A stretch of 37,664 nt of DNA from an uncultured Actinomycetes bacterium. GTDB lineage: Bacteria; Actinomycetota; Actinomycetes; Nanopelagicales; Nanopelagicaceae. Where the stretch lies: contig CAIWWH010000046.1 in NCBI GenBank assembly GCA_903916385.1, positions 1-37,664 of the forward strand, written 5' to 3'. The notes beneath the pieces are model-generated. The model had not been told where the DNA came from, made no database searches, and was given only the letters and a program-made list of their open reading frames with translations. Of the stretch, positions 16,198 through 25,973 are shown piece after piece (the first letter of the stretch is position 1; each line of letters opens with the position of its first letter). The translations under genes and the position numbers were made by a program.

Positions 16198-16203
16198 TAG
16201 GTT
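16198..16203 (+). promoter_or_regulatory. -10 box of a leaderless promoter (TAGGTT-N6-ATG)
   Basis: TAGGTT ends six bases before the ATG at 16210, in the 38-base gap after rsrA. No ribosome site or clear -35 is seen. It would let the thioesterase gene be expressed apart from sigR-rsrA. Confidence 0.5.
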
Positions 16204-16209
16204 TTAACC

Positions 16210-16626
16210 ATGGAGGCAGAACAACTACTCGGTGCAGTAGGTATGGCATCTCTCACCGTCAGACCCCTCGATACTGGGGTCGCGCAAGGGCTTAATGATC
16301 TCCCTGTACTTGCCGCTAACTCCGCTCTTAATGTGATCGAATCCGCGTGCAGCGCAGCGATCGCTGAACACTTTCAGACTGGCGAGACCTCTTTCACCAT
16401 TGGGGCTGCGATCCAGATGCGCGGTGCGGTTTCAATCGGGGCCGAGGTAAGAGCCTTGGTAAAAGCAACCGAACTCAATGAAAATATCTTGACCTTTGAA
16501 TGCGAAGTGCACCAGGAGAAACGAATAATCGCCGTTGCGCAAGTGCAACGGCGATTAGTAGATCGTGTTTCATTTATGGCGCGTAGTGCAGCAGAGAATC
16601 TGCCGCGCAATAGCGCCGCTAGTTAA
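16210..16626 (+). CDS. Hotdog-fold thioesterase-like protein (FlK-like)
   Basis: 138 residues with a hotdog thioesterase pattern like fluoroacetyl-CoA thioesterase FlK: a central helix (NSALNVIESACSAAIAEHF, about 37-55) and strands GAEVRALVKATELN and ILTFECEVHQ. The histidine usual in the helix-strand turn is not obvious (MRGAVSIG at 70-77). The substrate is unknown; small acyl-CoA esters are likely. It lies between rsrA and the convergent sodN. A 13-bp perfect hairpin is encoded at 16526-16557. A leaderless start is suggested by a TAGGTT box 6 bases upstream. Confidence 0.75.
   Translation: MEAEQLLGAVGMASLTVRPLDTGVAQGLNDLPVLAANSALNVIESACSAAIAEHFQTGETSFTIGAAIQMRGAVSIGAEVRALVKATELNENILTFECEVHQEKRIIAVAQVQRRLVDRVSFMARSAAENLPRNSAAS
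16526..16557 (+). repeat. Perfect 13-bp inverted repeat inside coding sequence
   Basis: TAATCGCCGTTGC (16526-16538) and GCAACGGCGATTA (16545-16557) are exact reverse complements with a 6-base loop. It lies near the 3' end of the thioesterase gene. There is no T-run, so it is not a terminator; it may protect the mRNA end or have arisen by chance. Confidence 0.8.
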
Positions 16627-16639
16627 TTAAGCCTTCAGA

Positions 16640-17029
16640 TTACGCTTTCTTAGTAGCCCAGAAGATCTCGGCGATCTCATCGATCTTGGCGAGCAACTTA
16701 TCCGCGACGGCAACATCAGTTGAACCCTTTGTTCCGCCGGCGCCAGCGAGCTTGGTTGCCTCGTTGAATAGCCCGTTGAGTTGTGGGTAGGCCTCAAAGT
16801 GAGGAGCCTTGAAGTAATCGGTCCACAGAACCCAGAGGTGATGCTTGACGAGCTCCGAGCGCTCTTCCTTCACGGCTATTGCGCGCGCCTGAAAGACAGG
16901 GTCACTACTGGCGTGGTACTTCTCGATAGATGCCTTGACCGATTGTGCTTCGATCTTCGCCTGCGCAGGGTCATAGATTCCGCAAGGTAGATCGCAGTGG
17001 GCATATCCCACCAAAGTTGGCTTAAACAT
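16640..17029 (-). CDS. sodN: Nickel superoxide dismutase
   Basis: Disproportionates superoxide in the cytoplasm using Ni bound at the processed N-terminus. The 129-residue precursor has a 10-residue propeptide (MFKPTLVGYA) followed by the nickel hook HCDLPCGIYDP; after cleavage His11, Cys12 and Cys16 become His1, Cys2 and Cys6. The rest matches the Streptomyces enzyme (KHHLWVLWTDYFKAPHFE, C-terminal IFWATKKA). AAGGAG stands just upstream of the ATG. It is divergent from sodX, its maturation protease. Confidence 0.95.
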   Translation of the reverse strand: MFKPTLVGYAHCDLPCGIYDPAQAKIEAQSVKASIEKYHASSDPVFQARAIAVKEERSELVKHHLWVLWTDYFKAPHFEAYPQLNGLFNEATKLAGAGGTKGSTDVAVADKLLAKIDEIAEIFWATKKA

Positions 17030-17084
17030 GAGTACTCCTTCTTGAATGATGGCGGTGCGTCCTATGTGTCAGACTACTACTCCA

Positions 17085-17417
17085 ATGGCAGCCCTTCCAT
17101 TTAGATTAATCGCGGTCAGCGGCAGTTCAATGCTTCCGACCTTTGCCGGTGGCGATTGGCTGCTCTTTCGAACGCTCCACCTGCGCGATGCGAGCCATTT
17201 GCAACCCCTACTAGGGAAAGTGGTCGTGATCGAGCGCGAAAGTTATCCAGGAGTTCACTTCATCAAACGTTTGAAGAGAATCGATGACGGTCGCGCATGG
17301 GTCGAAGGCGACAACGTCGATGCCAGCACCGACTCACGTCAATGGGGCGCACTGCAGCCAACAGAGATCGTTGGACAGGTGCTACTCCGATACAGGCGGG
17401 GCAGAGCTAGCGAGTAA
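17085..17417 (+). CDS. sodX: Nickel-type SOD maturation protease
   Basis: An S26 (signal-peptidase-like) protease expected to remove the NiSOD propeptide. From the ATG at 17085 it has 110 residues, with Ser15 in SGSSM as nucleophile, Lys61 in HFIKRLKR as general base and the GDN box in VEGDNVDAS. No membrane anchor is seen, fitting a cytoplasmic enzyme. In-frame ATGs at 17064 and 17046 are alternatives; 17046 would leave only 16 bases to the divergent sodN start. The 3' end overlaps the convergent kgd by 11 bases. Confidence 0.85.
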   Translation: MAALPFRLIAVSGSSMLPTFAGGDWLLFRTLHLRDASHLQPLLGKVVVIERESYPGVHFIKRLKRIDDGRAWVEGDNVDASTDSRQWGALQPTEIVGQVLLRYRRGRASE

Positions 17418-20400
17418 ATGCCTCGGTAATTAGCGCGTGCTGCTCTTCCTCGTGCAAGTGGTGTGAACCTGTTGCAGGGCTGGCAGTTGCACGACGAGAG
17501 ACGCGGCGCAAGGTGCGACCTTCAAGGGCCTCAAAGGTATTAAGCGCAACGAATGGGTATGGACCTTGGTTAGCTGGCTCATCTTGTACCCAGAGCAAGT
17601 TGGCAGTTGGGTGGGCGTTCGCTACCCGCATGAACTCCTCAATAGGGAATGGATAGAGCTGCTCGATCCGCACGATCGCGGTGCTCATCTCTCCAAGCTT
17701 CGCACGCTCCGCTACGAGATCCCAATAGATCTTGCCGGAGCAGAAGATCACACGCGTTGCATTGGTGACTGTGGTGTCATCGATGAGCGGCTTAAATGTT
17801 CCCGAAGTGAAATCAGCGAGACCAGATGCAGCAGCCTTCAGGCGCAACATTGATTTAGGCTCAAAGACGATCAGTGGACGGCGGGCCGCATTCTTCATAT
17901 GCCAACGGAGCAGATGGAAGTAGGAAGCCGGGTTACTTGGTTGCGCAACGGTCATGTTCTGCTCGGCGCAGAGTGCAAGGTAGCGCTCGATACGAGCCGA
18001 GGAGTGATCGGGACCTTGTCCTTCGTAGCCATGCGGTAAGAGCAAGACGACAGAGGAACGCTCGCCCCACTTCTGCAGAGCGCTCGACACAAATTCATCG
18101 ACGATTGATTGTGCGCCATTAGCGAAATCTCCGAACTGTGCCTCCCAGAGCACCAGGGCGTTTTCGCGTTCGACTGAGTAGCCGTATTCAAAGCCCATTG
18201 CTGCATACTCAGAGAGAAGTGAGTCAAAGACAAAGAATTGATTGTCATCATTGATTAGACCGCGCAGTGGGAACCAATCGCCACCAGTGTTTTGATCGAC
18301 GATGACTGCATGGCGGTTAGAGAAGGTGCCGCGGCGAACATCTTGACCGGCCAAGCGGATCGGATGGCCTTCAAGGAGCAAAGAGCCGAAGGCGAACATC
18401 TCGCCAGCTGCCCAGTCGACAGTTCCTTCGTCGAGCATTTCGGTGCGCTTTGCCAACTGTGGAGCCAAGCGTGGGTGCACAGTAAAGCCTTCAGGAGTGG
18501 CGATCTGCGTCGCTGCGATCTTACGCAACGTTGCCTCATCGACACCGGTATTAACCGACTCTGGAGGAGTGACCGATGGAGCGTGATTTGAGGTGTGCTC
18601 TGGCTCGACATTATGTACCGCTGCATAGACGGCATCGAGTTGCGCCTGGTAGTCGCGCAGAACTTCTTCCGCCTCTTCGACAGTAATGTCGCCGCGGCCG
18701 ATCAAAGCTTCGGTGTACAACTTACGGGTGCTCCGCTTAGCATCAATCAACTTGTACATCATTGGTTGAGTGAAGCTTGGCTCATCGCCCTCGTTATGTC
18801 CGCGTCGGCGGTAACAGACCATATCGATCACAACATCTTTATTGAACTCTTGGCGATACTCGAAGGCCAAGCGCGAGACGCGGACGACAGATTCCGGATC
18901 ATCGCCATTAACGTGGAAGACCGGTGCTTGAATCATCTTTGCGATATCGGTGCAGTATGTCGAAGAGCGGGCTGCATGTGGCGATGTGGTAAATCCAACT
19001 TGATTGTTAACAACGATATGAATCGTTCCGCCCGTGCGATATCCCTTGAGCTGCGAGAGATTGAGGGTTTCCGAGACAACGCCTTGACCCGCAAATGCTG
19101 CATCACCGTGGACCAGAATTGGAAGGACGTTGAATGCTTCGTGGACGCCATACATATCCTCTTTGGCACGCACGATTCCTTCTAGGACAGGGTTAACTGC
19201 TTCAAGGTGTGAAGGGTTTGCAGCGAGATAAATGTTGGTTTTCTCGCCGGTGTCTGATTCGAAGACTCCCTTGGTGCCGAGGTGGTACTTAACGTCACCA
19301 GTACCTTGTACAGAGTTTTCAGCGTAGTGGCCCTCAAACTCTTGGAAGATTTGACCGTACGACTTGCCGCCGATATTCGCCAATACATTGAGGCGACCAC
19401 GGTGTGGCATACCGATACAGACTTCGGCGATACCGGCCTTGGCAGAACTGTCCAAGATTGCATCGAGCAATGGAATGAGTGTCTCGCCACCCTCAAGGGA
19501 GAAGCGCTTTTGGCCCACATACTTTGTCTGCAAGAAAGATTCAAAGGCCTCGGCAGAGTTAAGTTTGCGCAAGATACGAAGTTGCTCTTCGCGTGGAGTG
19601 CGTGGTGCGCCAACTTCAACGCGCTCCTGCATCCACTTACGTTCAACGGGATTCTCCATATACATGTACTCAACACCGACGCTGCGACAGTACGAGTCAC
19701 GCAGAATTCCAAGAATGCGACGCAACTTCATAAATGGCTTGCCACCAAATCCACCTGTTGCAAATTCGCGATCAAGATCCCATAAAGAAAGTCCGTGAGT
19801 AACGACATCGAGATCGGGATGGCTACGTTGGCGATAGCGCAGCGGATCGGTATCTGCCATGAGGTGACCGAAGGTGCGATAAGACTCGATCAACTGCTGG
19901 ACGCGAGCGGTCTTGCTGATCTGATCTTCCTTGGAGAACTGGAAGTCGACGGTCCATCGAATTGGCTCATAAGGGATACGGAGCGCTGCAAAGATCTCGT
20001 CGTAGAAGTTTTCAGCGCCGAGCAGAATCTCGTGGATGCGGCGTAAGAAGTCACCAGATTGCGCACCTTGGATAACACGGTGATCGTAGGTACTGGTGAG
20101 CGTAATGACCTTAGAGATTGCAAGATTAGTAAGGGTCTCTTCACTTGCGCCTTGGAATTCGGCTGGATAATCCATAGCTCCGACGCCGAGAATTAAACCT
20201 TGGCCCTGCACCAAACGTGGAACCGAGTGCACCGTACCGAGAGTTCCTGGGTTGGTTAGCGAAACTGTGGTTCCCGCGTAATCTTCAACGGTCAGCGTCC
20301 CGCCACGCGCTTTACGTACCGTCTCTTCGTATGATGCCCAGAACTGCGCGAAATCGAGGCCTTCGCAGCCCTTAATAGAAGGTACTAGCAGTTGGCGTGT

Positions 20401-21129
20401 GCCATCTGGCTTTGCAAGATCAATCGCGATCCCTAGGTTGATATGTTCTGGGCGGCCAAGAACCGGTTTGCCATCTTGCATTGCAAAGAAGGTATTCATC
20501 TCTGGCATCGCGCGCAGCGCCTTGATCATTGCGTAACCAATGAGATGAGTGAACGAGACTTTTCCTCCACGACCGCGGGCCAAGTGATTATTGATCACGG
20601 TGCGGTTATCAATCATCAATTTAGCTGGGATAGCACGCACACTGGTTGCTGTAGGAACTGAGAGCGAAGCCTCCATGCTCTGCACCACGCGAGCTGCAAC
20701 ACCGCGAATTGGTTCGAGAGTTGATGCGCTTGGAGTAACCAGCGTTGGAATCGGCTTAACGATTGGATCGGCAGGCATCGCGGTAGTTGCAGTCTGTGGT
20801 GCCTGCACAACTTGAGTTGCTTGAGGTGCAGGAGTTGTAACTACTGGCGCTACTGGCGCTGCGGGAGTTGGCGCAACTATTTGAGTTGCGGTTGGAACAA
20901 CAGGGGGAGTAGTTGAGGTTGAAGACTTTGGAATAGGAGGTGTGCCAGCTTTAGGGGCAGATCCATTAGTAGTCTGTGCTGGCGGTGTGTAGTCAGCGAA
21001 GAAATCCCACCACGCCTTATCGACGGATGAAGGATCTTGTTGGTAGCGCTCATACATCTCATCGACGAGCCATTCATTAGGACCAAAAGATCCGCCAAAA
21101 TGATTTGCTGGGGTATTCGATGCCGACAC
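17407..21129 (-). CDS. kgd: Multifunctional 2-oxoglutarate dehydrogenase/decarboxylase (KGD)
   Basis: The 1240-residue actinobacterial fusion of E2 and E1 activities in the TCA cycle. A short N-terminal helix (FGPNEWLVDEMYERY, 15-29) is followed by a Pro/Ala/Thr-rich linker (about 48-130) that carries no lipoyl domain. The E2 acyltransferase domain (about 165-385) includes TYDHRVIQGAQ (347-357, His350). The thiamine-dependent E1 region (about 430-1240) contains GMPHRGRLNVLAN and HGDAAFAGQGVV. It depends on a separate lipoyl E2 elsewhere. GTG start with GGAG about 10 bases upstream. Apparently monocistronic. Confidence 0.95.
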   Translation of the reverse strand: MSASNTPANHFGGSFGPNEWLVDEMYERYQQDPSSVDKAWWDFFADYTPPAQTTNGSAPKAGTPPIPKSSTSTTPPVVPTATQIVAPTPAAPVAPVVTTPAPQATQVVQAPQTATTAMPADPIVKPIPTLVTPSASTLEPIRGVAARVVQSMEASLSVPTATSVRAIPAKLMIDNRTVINNHLARGRGGKVSFTHLIGYAMIKALRAMPEMNTFFAMQDGKPVLGRPEHINLGIAIDLAKPDGTRQLLVPSIKGCEGLDFAQFWASYEETVRKARGGTLTVEDYAGTTVSLTNPGTLGTVHSVPRLVQGQGLILGVGAMDYPAEFQGASEETLTNLAISKVITLTSTYDHRVIQGAQSGDFLRRIHEILLGAENFYDEIFAALRIPYEPIRWTVDFQFSKEDQISKTARVQQLIESYRTFGHLMADTDPLRYRQRSHPDLDVVTHGLSLWDLDREFATGGFGGKPFMKLRRILGILRDSYCRSVGVEYMYMENPVERKWMQERVEVGAPRTPREEQLRILRKLNSAEAFESFLQTKYVGQKRFSLEGGETLIPLLDAILDSSAKAGIAEVCIGMPHRGRLNVLANIGGKSYGQIFQEFEGHYAENSVQGTGDVKYHLGTKGVFESDTGEKTNIYLAANPSHLEAVNPVLEGIVRAKEDMYGVHEAFNVLPILVHGDAAFAGQGVVSETLNLSQLKGYRTGGTIHIVVNNQVGFTTSPHAARSSTYCTDIAKMIQAPVFHVNGDDPESVVRVSRLAFEYRQEFNKDVVIDMVCYRRRGHNEGDEPSFTQPMMYKLIDAKRSTRKLYTEALIGRGDITVEEAEEVLRDYQAQLDAVYAAVHNVEPEHTSNHAPSVTPPESVNTGVDEATLRKIAATQIATPEGFTVHPRLAPQLAKRTEMLDEGTVDWAAGEMFAFGSLLLEGHPIRLAGQDVRRGTFSNRHAVIVDQNTGGDWFPLRGLINDDNQFFVFDSLLSEYAAMGFEYGYSVERENALVLWEAQFGDFANGAQSIVDEFVSSALQKWGERSSVVLLLPHGYEGQGPDHSSARIERYLALCAEQNMTVAQPSNPASYFHLLRWHMKNAARRPLIVFEPKSMLRLKAAASGLADFTSGTFKPLIDDTTVTNATRVIFCSGKIYWDLVAERAKLGEMSTAIVRIEQLYPFPIEEFMRVANAHPTANLLWVQDEPANQGPYPFVALNTFEALEGRTLRRVSRRATASPATGSHHLHEEEQHALITEAFTR

Positions 21130-21262
21130 TGGCGCTCACTCCGCTTCCTAATAAGTTCTGGTGTTTCACATCAGGCCAACACAAGAAAGAAGATCAGTTA
21201 CAACCTAATCTTAATCGTCTTCGCCCTGAGTGCACCGCCGTGCGGGATGTGAAGTGGGGCTC

Positions 21263-21268
21263 TAGGCT
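21263..21268 (+). promoter_or_regulatory. -10 box of a leaderless promoter (TAGGCT-N7-ATG)
   Basis: TAGGCT is followed by seven bases and the ATG at 21276. The same hexamer precedes aroA and argG. No ribosome site is present. Confidence 0.5.
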
Positions 21269-21275
21269 CGCCTTT

Positions 21276-21977
21276 ATGGGATTAGCTGTCATCACAGGGG
21301 GAAGTCGGGGTCTGGGGCTGCAATGTGCCCGGGAGATGGTCAGGGCGGGTCATCGTGTTCTGCTAGTCGCCAAGGATCCCGGCCGGGTGGCGGCCGCCGC
21401 CGCCGAGATCGGGGCTGAGTTCAGAGCGGTGGATCTAGAGAACCAATCGGCCACCCGCACCGTATTTGAGGAGATCTTGGCAACGTACGGCGCTCCAGAG
21501 ATCTTGATCTTGGCCCACGGAGTTATGAGCGAGAAGATGTCCAAGACGCTGCGGACTACCGATGCGGAATGGCGTCGCGTACTGGCGATCAACCTCGACT
21601 CAACCTTCACCATCGTCAATATCTTGGGAGCGGCGATGGCTGCGGCTCGCATCGGCCGGATCATCATCTTCAGCGCCTGCCTGGGTCGGATGTCGGGACC
21701 TGGAAATACGGGTGGACTGGCTCCCTACCGAATTAGCAAGGCCGGGGTAAATGCCTTGGTTCGCAATCTCGCCCACGAGACCAATCTGGGAAGCCGCGGG
21801 CTTTTGGTTGATGCCATCTGCCCCAATCACACGCGTACAGATATGGGCGGACCCGACGCACCCCTATCGGTGGAAGAAGGCGCAGATACCGCGGTCTGGC
21901 TGGCGCTGCGTCCCTTTGACCCTGAAGTTGATAAGACGGGATTTCTTTGGGAGCGGCGCGAGATTATTGAGTGGTAA
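21276..21977 (+). CDS. Short-chain dehydrogenase/reductase
   Basis: An NAD(P)-dependent oxidoreductase of classical SDR type, 233 residues. It has the cofactor loop TGGSRGLG (7-14) and a catalytic triad Ser133, Tyr151 and Lys155 (YRISK). The usual NAG motif reads AHG (80-82). The substrate cannot be told. The start at 21276 is chosen because the Rossmann strand begins at once (MGLAVITGG) and a TAGGCT -10 box is seven bases upstream; the frame is open further upstream to 21105 without family-like sequence. It ends one base before the stop of the convergent membrane-protein gene. Confidence 0.8.
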   Translation: MGLAVITGGSRGLGLQCAREMVRAGHRVLLVAKDPGRVAAAAAEIGAEFRAVDLENQSATRTVFEEILATYGAPEILILAHGVMSEKMSKTLRTTDAEWRRVLAINLDSTFTIVNILGAAMAAARIGRIIIFSACLGRMSGPGNTGGLAPYRISKAGVNALVRNLAHETNLGSRGLLVDAICPNHTRTDMGGPDAPLSVEEGADTAVWLALRPFDPEVDKTGFLWERREIIEW

Positions 21978-22355
21978 TTACTCGCGGTAACCGAGTACCG
22001 CGGCGCCGGCTGTCACAAAGGCGATAGCCCCCAGTGGATAGGCCCCGATGTAAAACTTTCCCGAGAGCATGAAGTAAGCCACGCCCAGCGCAATTAAATT
22101 TGCCAGCACGGCTGGCGCTCGCCCCCAGGATTTTCCATTTTTAAAACTCATCGAGCAGGCGAAGAGACCGATCGCTCCCAGAGCAAGTCCGATGAAATCT
22201 CCCGCCAGAGCAAGTGGAGCACTCAATGGTTTGGTGCGGAATGCGTCGAGAAGTCCGAGATAGACGATGAGCGCTAAGAGAATGACCGCTTCAAAGCGCA
22301 ACATCGCAACTGCGATCTTGCGGCTGCGTTCATAAAGTTCATTGCTGATCCCCAT
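21978..22355 (-). CDS. Small integral membrane protein, 125 aa
   Basis: Unrecognised. A short hydrophilic N-terminus (MGISNELYERSRK) is followed by about four hydrophobic segments, near 18-35, 45-65, 77-95 and 100-120. It is typical of conserved actinobacterial four-helix membrane proteins without assigned function. The start at 22355 is preferred over longer frames because a TACCCT -10 box lies six bases upstream and the divergent gene begins 30 bases away. It is convergent with the SDR gene. Confidence 0.7.
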   Translation of the reverse strand: MGISNELYERSRKIAVAMLRFEAVILLALIVYLGLLDAFRTKPLSAPLALAGDFIGLALGAIGLFACSMSFKNGKSWGRAPAVLANLIALGVAYFMLSGKFYIGAYPLGAIAFVTAGAAVLGYRE

Positions 22356-22361
22356 TTGCGA

Positions 22362-22379
22362 AGGGTATCCAAGTAACCT
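22362..22379. promoter_or_regulatory. Back-to-back leaderless promoters (membrane protein / GGDEF-like)
   Basis: Minus strand: TACCCT at 22367-22362, six bases before the ATG at 22355. Plus strand: TAACCT at 22374-22379, six bases before the ATG at 22386. The two -10 boxes are 6 bp apart. This mirrors the aroA/yedK arrangement. Confidence 0.55.
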
Positions 22380-22385
22380 TACGAA

Positions 22386-22823
22386 ATGTCCTCTTTCGAC
22401 CTGCGTGAGGTGGAATTTCAGAGCGATGGAGTGGCCGACTCGTTGACTCTTACGATGGCTCCGGCGCTCTTTCACGAGAACTTGAAGCGTGAAATCGCGA
22501 ACGCCAAACGCGAAAATCGCGACTTGGCAGTTCTCTCCATTGTTCTTCGTCCTGACCGATTTACAACGGCCGCGGAGTTTCAAGAGGGGCTGATCGCGCT
22601 GGCATTCGCCCTTCGAACCAGCCTGCGCGGCGGAGATTTTTTTGCTCGCATCTCGGATCGCGGCTTCTGGGTCTTACTGCGTACGGCAGAGCTCGATGCC
22701 GATTTGATTGTTCAACGTTTGGATCTTCCGCGCCACGATGATCTCGAAAGCTATATCGTGGCGCGGAAATACGATGAGTACACGCAGTGGATCGAGAGGC
22801 TCGATCAACTACATTTTCAGTAA
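22386..22823 (+). CDS. Degenerate GGDEF-like domain protein
   Basis: 145 residues. By eye it follows the GGDEF (diguanylate cyclase) fold: helix FHENLKREIANAKRENR (29-45), strand LAVLSIVLRPDRF (47-59) where a cyclase has LLIDLDxFK, helix GLIALAFALRTSLR, then RGGDFFARISDRGFWVLL (81-98). The catalytic GG[DE]EF position reads SDRGF (90-94) and the first metal-binding aspartate appears replaced, so it should be inactive. It has no sensor or membrane domain. It could bind a nucleotide or protein partner. This is a pattern-based call without an alignment. Leaderless start likely. Confidence 0.55.
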   Translation: MSSFDLREVEFQSDGVADSLTLTMAPALFHENLKREIANAKRENRDLAVLSIVLRPDRFTTAAEFQEGLIALAFALRTSLRGGDFFARISDRGFWVLLRTAELDADLIVQRLDLPRHDDLESYIVARKYDEYTQWIERLDQLHFQ

Positions 22824-22836
22824 ATAGTAAGTCGAG

Positions 22837-23463
22837 TTACTTACCGGCGCATGCCTTCTCGGCGGCGATGACCTTTGTATTTTGTGAATCAAGACCAGCG
22901 ACATCAGCCGCGGTCTGAACAGGTAGGCCGTGTGTATTGAGACAGGCGATGTAGGCAGCGCTTGTTCCAGTCTTAGGTGCAATCCCGCCACCCTTGCCGT
23001 TAGGAGTAACGCCACCAGGAGCTCCAGCCGCTCCAGCACCAGGAGCACTGGCGCCTGGACCGCGACCGAATCCACCAAATGATGGACGCAGAGCTGCGCA
23101 CGCGGTAAATGCCTTCTGTTGTGTCGGAGTTAGAGAGAACGTTGGACGAGGGCGAGGAGCGCCACCAGTTGCACCTGTGCCGGGTGCGCCAGTTGGACGG
23201 ACGCCAGTTGGGCGAGTACCTCCACCAAATCCGCGTCCACCACCAAAGGCGGGTAACTTAATCCCAGCTTTGGCGAGACAAGCGGTGTACTTGGCGAAGG
23301 CTGCCGAGTTCTGTCCTCCACCAAATCCACCAGCGCGTGGTGTAGTAGATACTGCTGGCTTAGGGGCGGGTGTTTTTGTCGCAGCGTTCGCCGGCAGGAC
23401 GCTGATGGTTAGAAGCGCAATTGTGGCGAGAGCGAGCATCGAGTTCTTCTTGGGAATAGTCAT
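22837..23463 (-). CDS. Exported Gly/Pro/Ala-rich protein with repeated cysteine motif
   Basis: 208 residues. A signal peptide (about 1-27, basic N-terminus, ANA cleavage) is followed by a low-complexity body. A short motif recurs: AAFAKYTACLAKAGIKLP (54-71), KAFTACAALRP (117-127) and AAYIACLNTHGLPV (169-182), then AAEKACAGK at the end. There are four cysteines (62, 122, 174, 205), one per unit, joined by Gly/Pro/Thr linkers. The mature protein is probably secreted or surface-bound and basic. No function recognised. TAACCT six bases upstream of the ATG suggests a leaderless mRNA. It is divergent from argG. Confidence 0.75.
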   Translation of the reverse strand: MTIPKKNSMLALATIALLTISVLPANAATKTPAPKPAVSTTPRAGGFGGGQNSAAFAKYTACLAKAGIKLPAFGGGRGFGGGTRPTGVRPTGAPGTGATGGAPRPRPTFSLTPTQQKAFTACAALRPSFGGFGRGPGASAPGAGAAGAPGGVTPNGKGGGIAPKTGTSAAYIACLNTHGLPVQTAADVAGLDSQNTKVIAAEKACAGK

Positions 23464-23469
23464 AAGCGA

Positions 23470-23475
23470 AGGTTA
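23470..23475 (-). promoter_or_regulatory. -10 box of a leaderless promoter (TAACCT-N6-ATG)
   Basis: On the minus strand TAACCT is followed by six bases and the ATG at 23463. No ribosome site is present. Confidence 0.5.
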
Positions 23476-23514
23476 AGTTATTTTCTAGACTGTGAACCGC
23501 GATTTTCCTTATTT

Positions 23515-24884
<1,370 letters not shown>

Positions 24885-24891
24885 GTATTAT

Positions 24892-25869
24892 CTACACGTT
24901 TACAGTCGACATATCGGGGTAGCGCTCACCTTGCGCCACTCCAATAGGAGCAACTTCATCAAGTTCGCGAATCTCGCGTTCCGTAAGCGTGATCTCAAGG
25001 GCGGCCAAGTTCTCCTCAAGGCGTGAGATCTTGCGAGTTCCTGGAATTGGCACGATATCTTCGCCCTGAGCCAGTACCCAAGCGAGAGCCAGTTGCGCAG
25101 GAGTTGCGTTTAAGCGATCGGCGATAGTTTTCACGGCATCGACGATCGCATAATTGCGAGCGAAGTTCTCCTCTTTGAATCGTGGGTAAGTTCGACGACG
25201 ATCATCAGGAGCCAAGGTATCGAGTGATGTCACGGTTCCAGTCAAGAAGCCACGACCCAAGGGGGAGTACGGCACGAATCCAATTCCAAGCTCACGTGCC
25301 TTTGCGAGCACTCCGTTGACTTCAATTTCACGAGTCCAGAGTGACCACTCAGATTGCACAGCGGTGATGGGGTGTATGGCATTTGCCTTTTCAATTGTGG
25401 TTGCCGAGGCCTCGGAAATTCCTAAGTGACGCACCTTGCCGGCTTCGACTAGCTCTTTAAGGGCACCCCATGTCTCTTCGACGGGTACGTTGCGATCTAC
25501 GCGATGTTGGTAATACAAATCTATGTAGTCGACACCCAAGCGCTGAAGGGAAGCATCGCAGGCGGTGCGCACATATTCAGGGCGACCGTTAACTCCCTTA
25601 AAGGAGCCATCGCTGCCGCGCTCATTGCCAAACTTGGTGGCAAGCACAACTTCTGTGCGGCGGGAGGCGATCGCTTGGCCTACCAGCACCTCATTCTTGA
25701 AGGGGCCGTACATGTCAGCTGTATCAATGAAATTTCCGCCGAGATCTAGAAAGCGATGGATAGTTGCGATCGATTCTTGATCATTGGTTGGTCCATAGAA
25801 CTCGGACATTCCCATGCAACCTAGACCAAGAGCGGAGACGGATAAGTCGCGTAATTTGCGCATCTGCAT
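24892..25869 (-). CDS. Aldo/keto reductase
   Basis: An NADPH-dependent carbonyl reductase of 325 residues, in the family that includes YajO/Tas-like and IolS-like enzymes. The catalytic tetrad is visible: Asp49, Tyr54, Lys79 and His122. [13 protein letters not shown] (15-27) and the C-terminal [18 protein letters not shown] cofactor block are typical. The substrate is unknown. The ATG at 25869 has AAGGAG six bases upstream, so unlike many neighbours it has an ordinary leader. It is divergent from the cysK leader. Confidence 0.9.
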   Translation of the reverse strand: MQMRKLRDLSVSALGLGCMGMSEFYGPTNDQESIATIHRFLDLGGNFIDTADMYGPFKNEVLVGQAIASRRTEVVLATKFGNERGSDGSFKGVNGRPEYVRTACDASLQRLGVDYIDLYYQHRVDRNVPVEETWGALKELVEAGKVRHLGISEASATTIEKANAIHPITAVQSEWSLWTREIEVNGVLAKARELGIGFVPYSPLGRGFLTGTVTSLDTLAPDDRRRTYPRFKEENFARNYAIVDAVKTIADRLNATPAQLALAWVLAQGEDIVPIPGTRKISRLEENLAALEITLTEREIRELDEVAPIGVAQGERYPDMSTVNV

Positions 25870-25973
25870 AGGAACTCCTTAGGTAATCTGTAAATGCATG
25901 TTACAACAATCGGCCGTTATGCAAACGACTTGCAATTGCCTTACGTGGCACTGAAACTTTGACTGGCTTCTGC

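Noticed and set aside
18595-19185. Long plus-strand reading frame (about 196 codons) opposite kgd, and similar frames at 18292-18591 and 19282-19785
   Set aside because: They lie fully antisense to a gene with strong family motifs, show no recognisable sequence, and follow from the codon bias of kgd.
22994-23476. Plus-strand Pro/Gly-rich frame of 160 codons opposite the glycine-rich exported protein
   Set aside because: It is the mirror of a Gly/Pro/Ala-rich gene. The minus-strand frame has a signal peptide, repeats and a promoter, while the plus-strand one has none.
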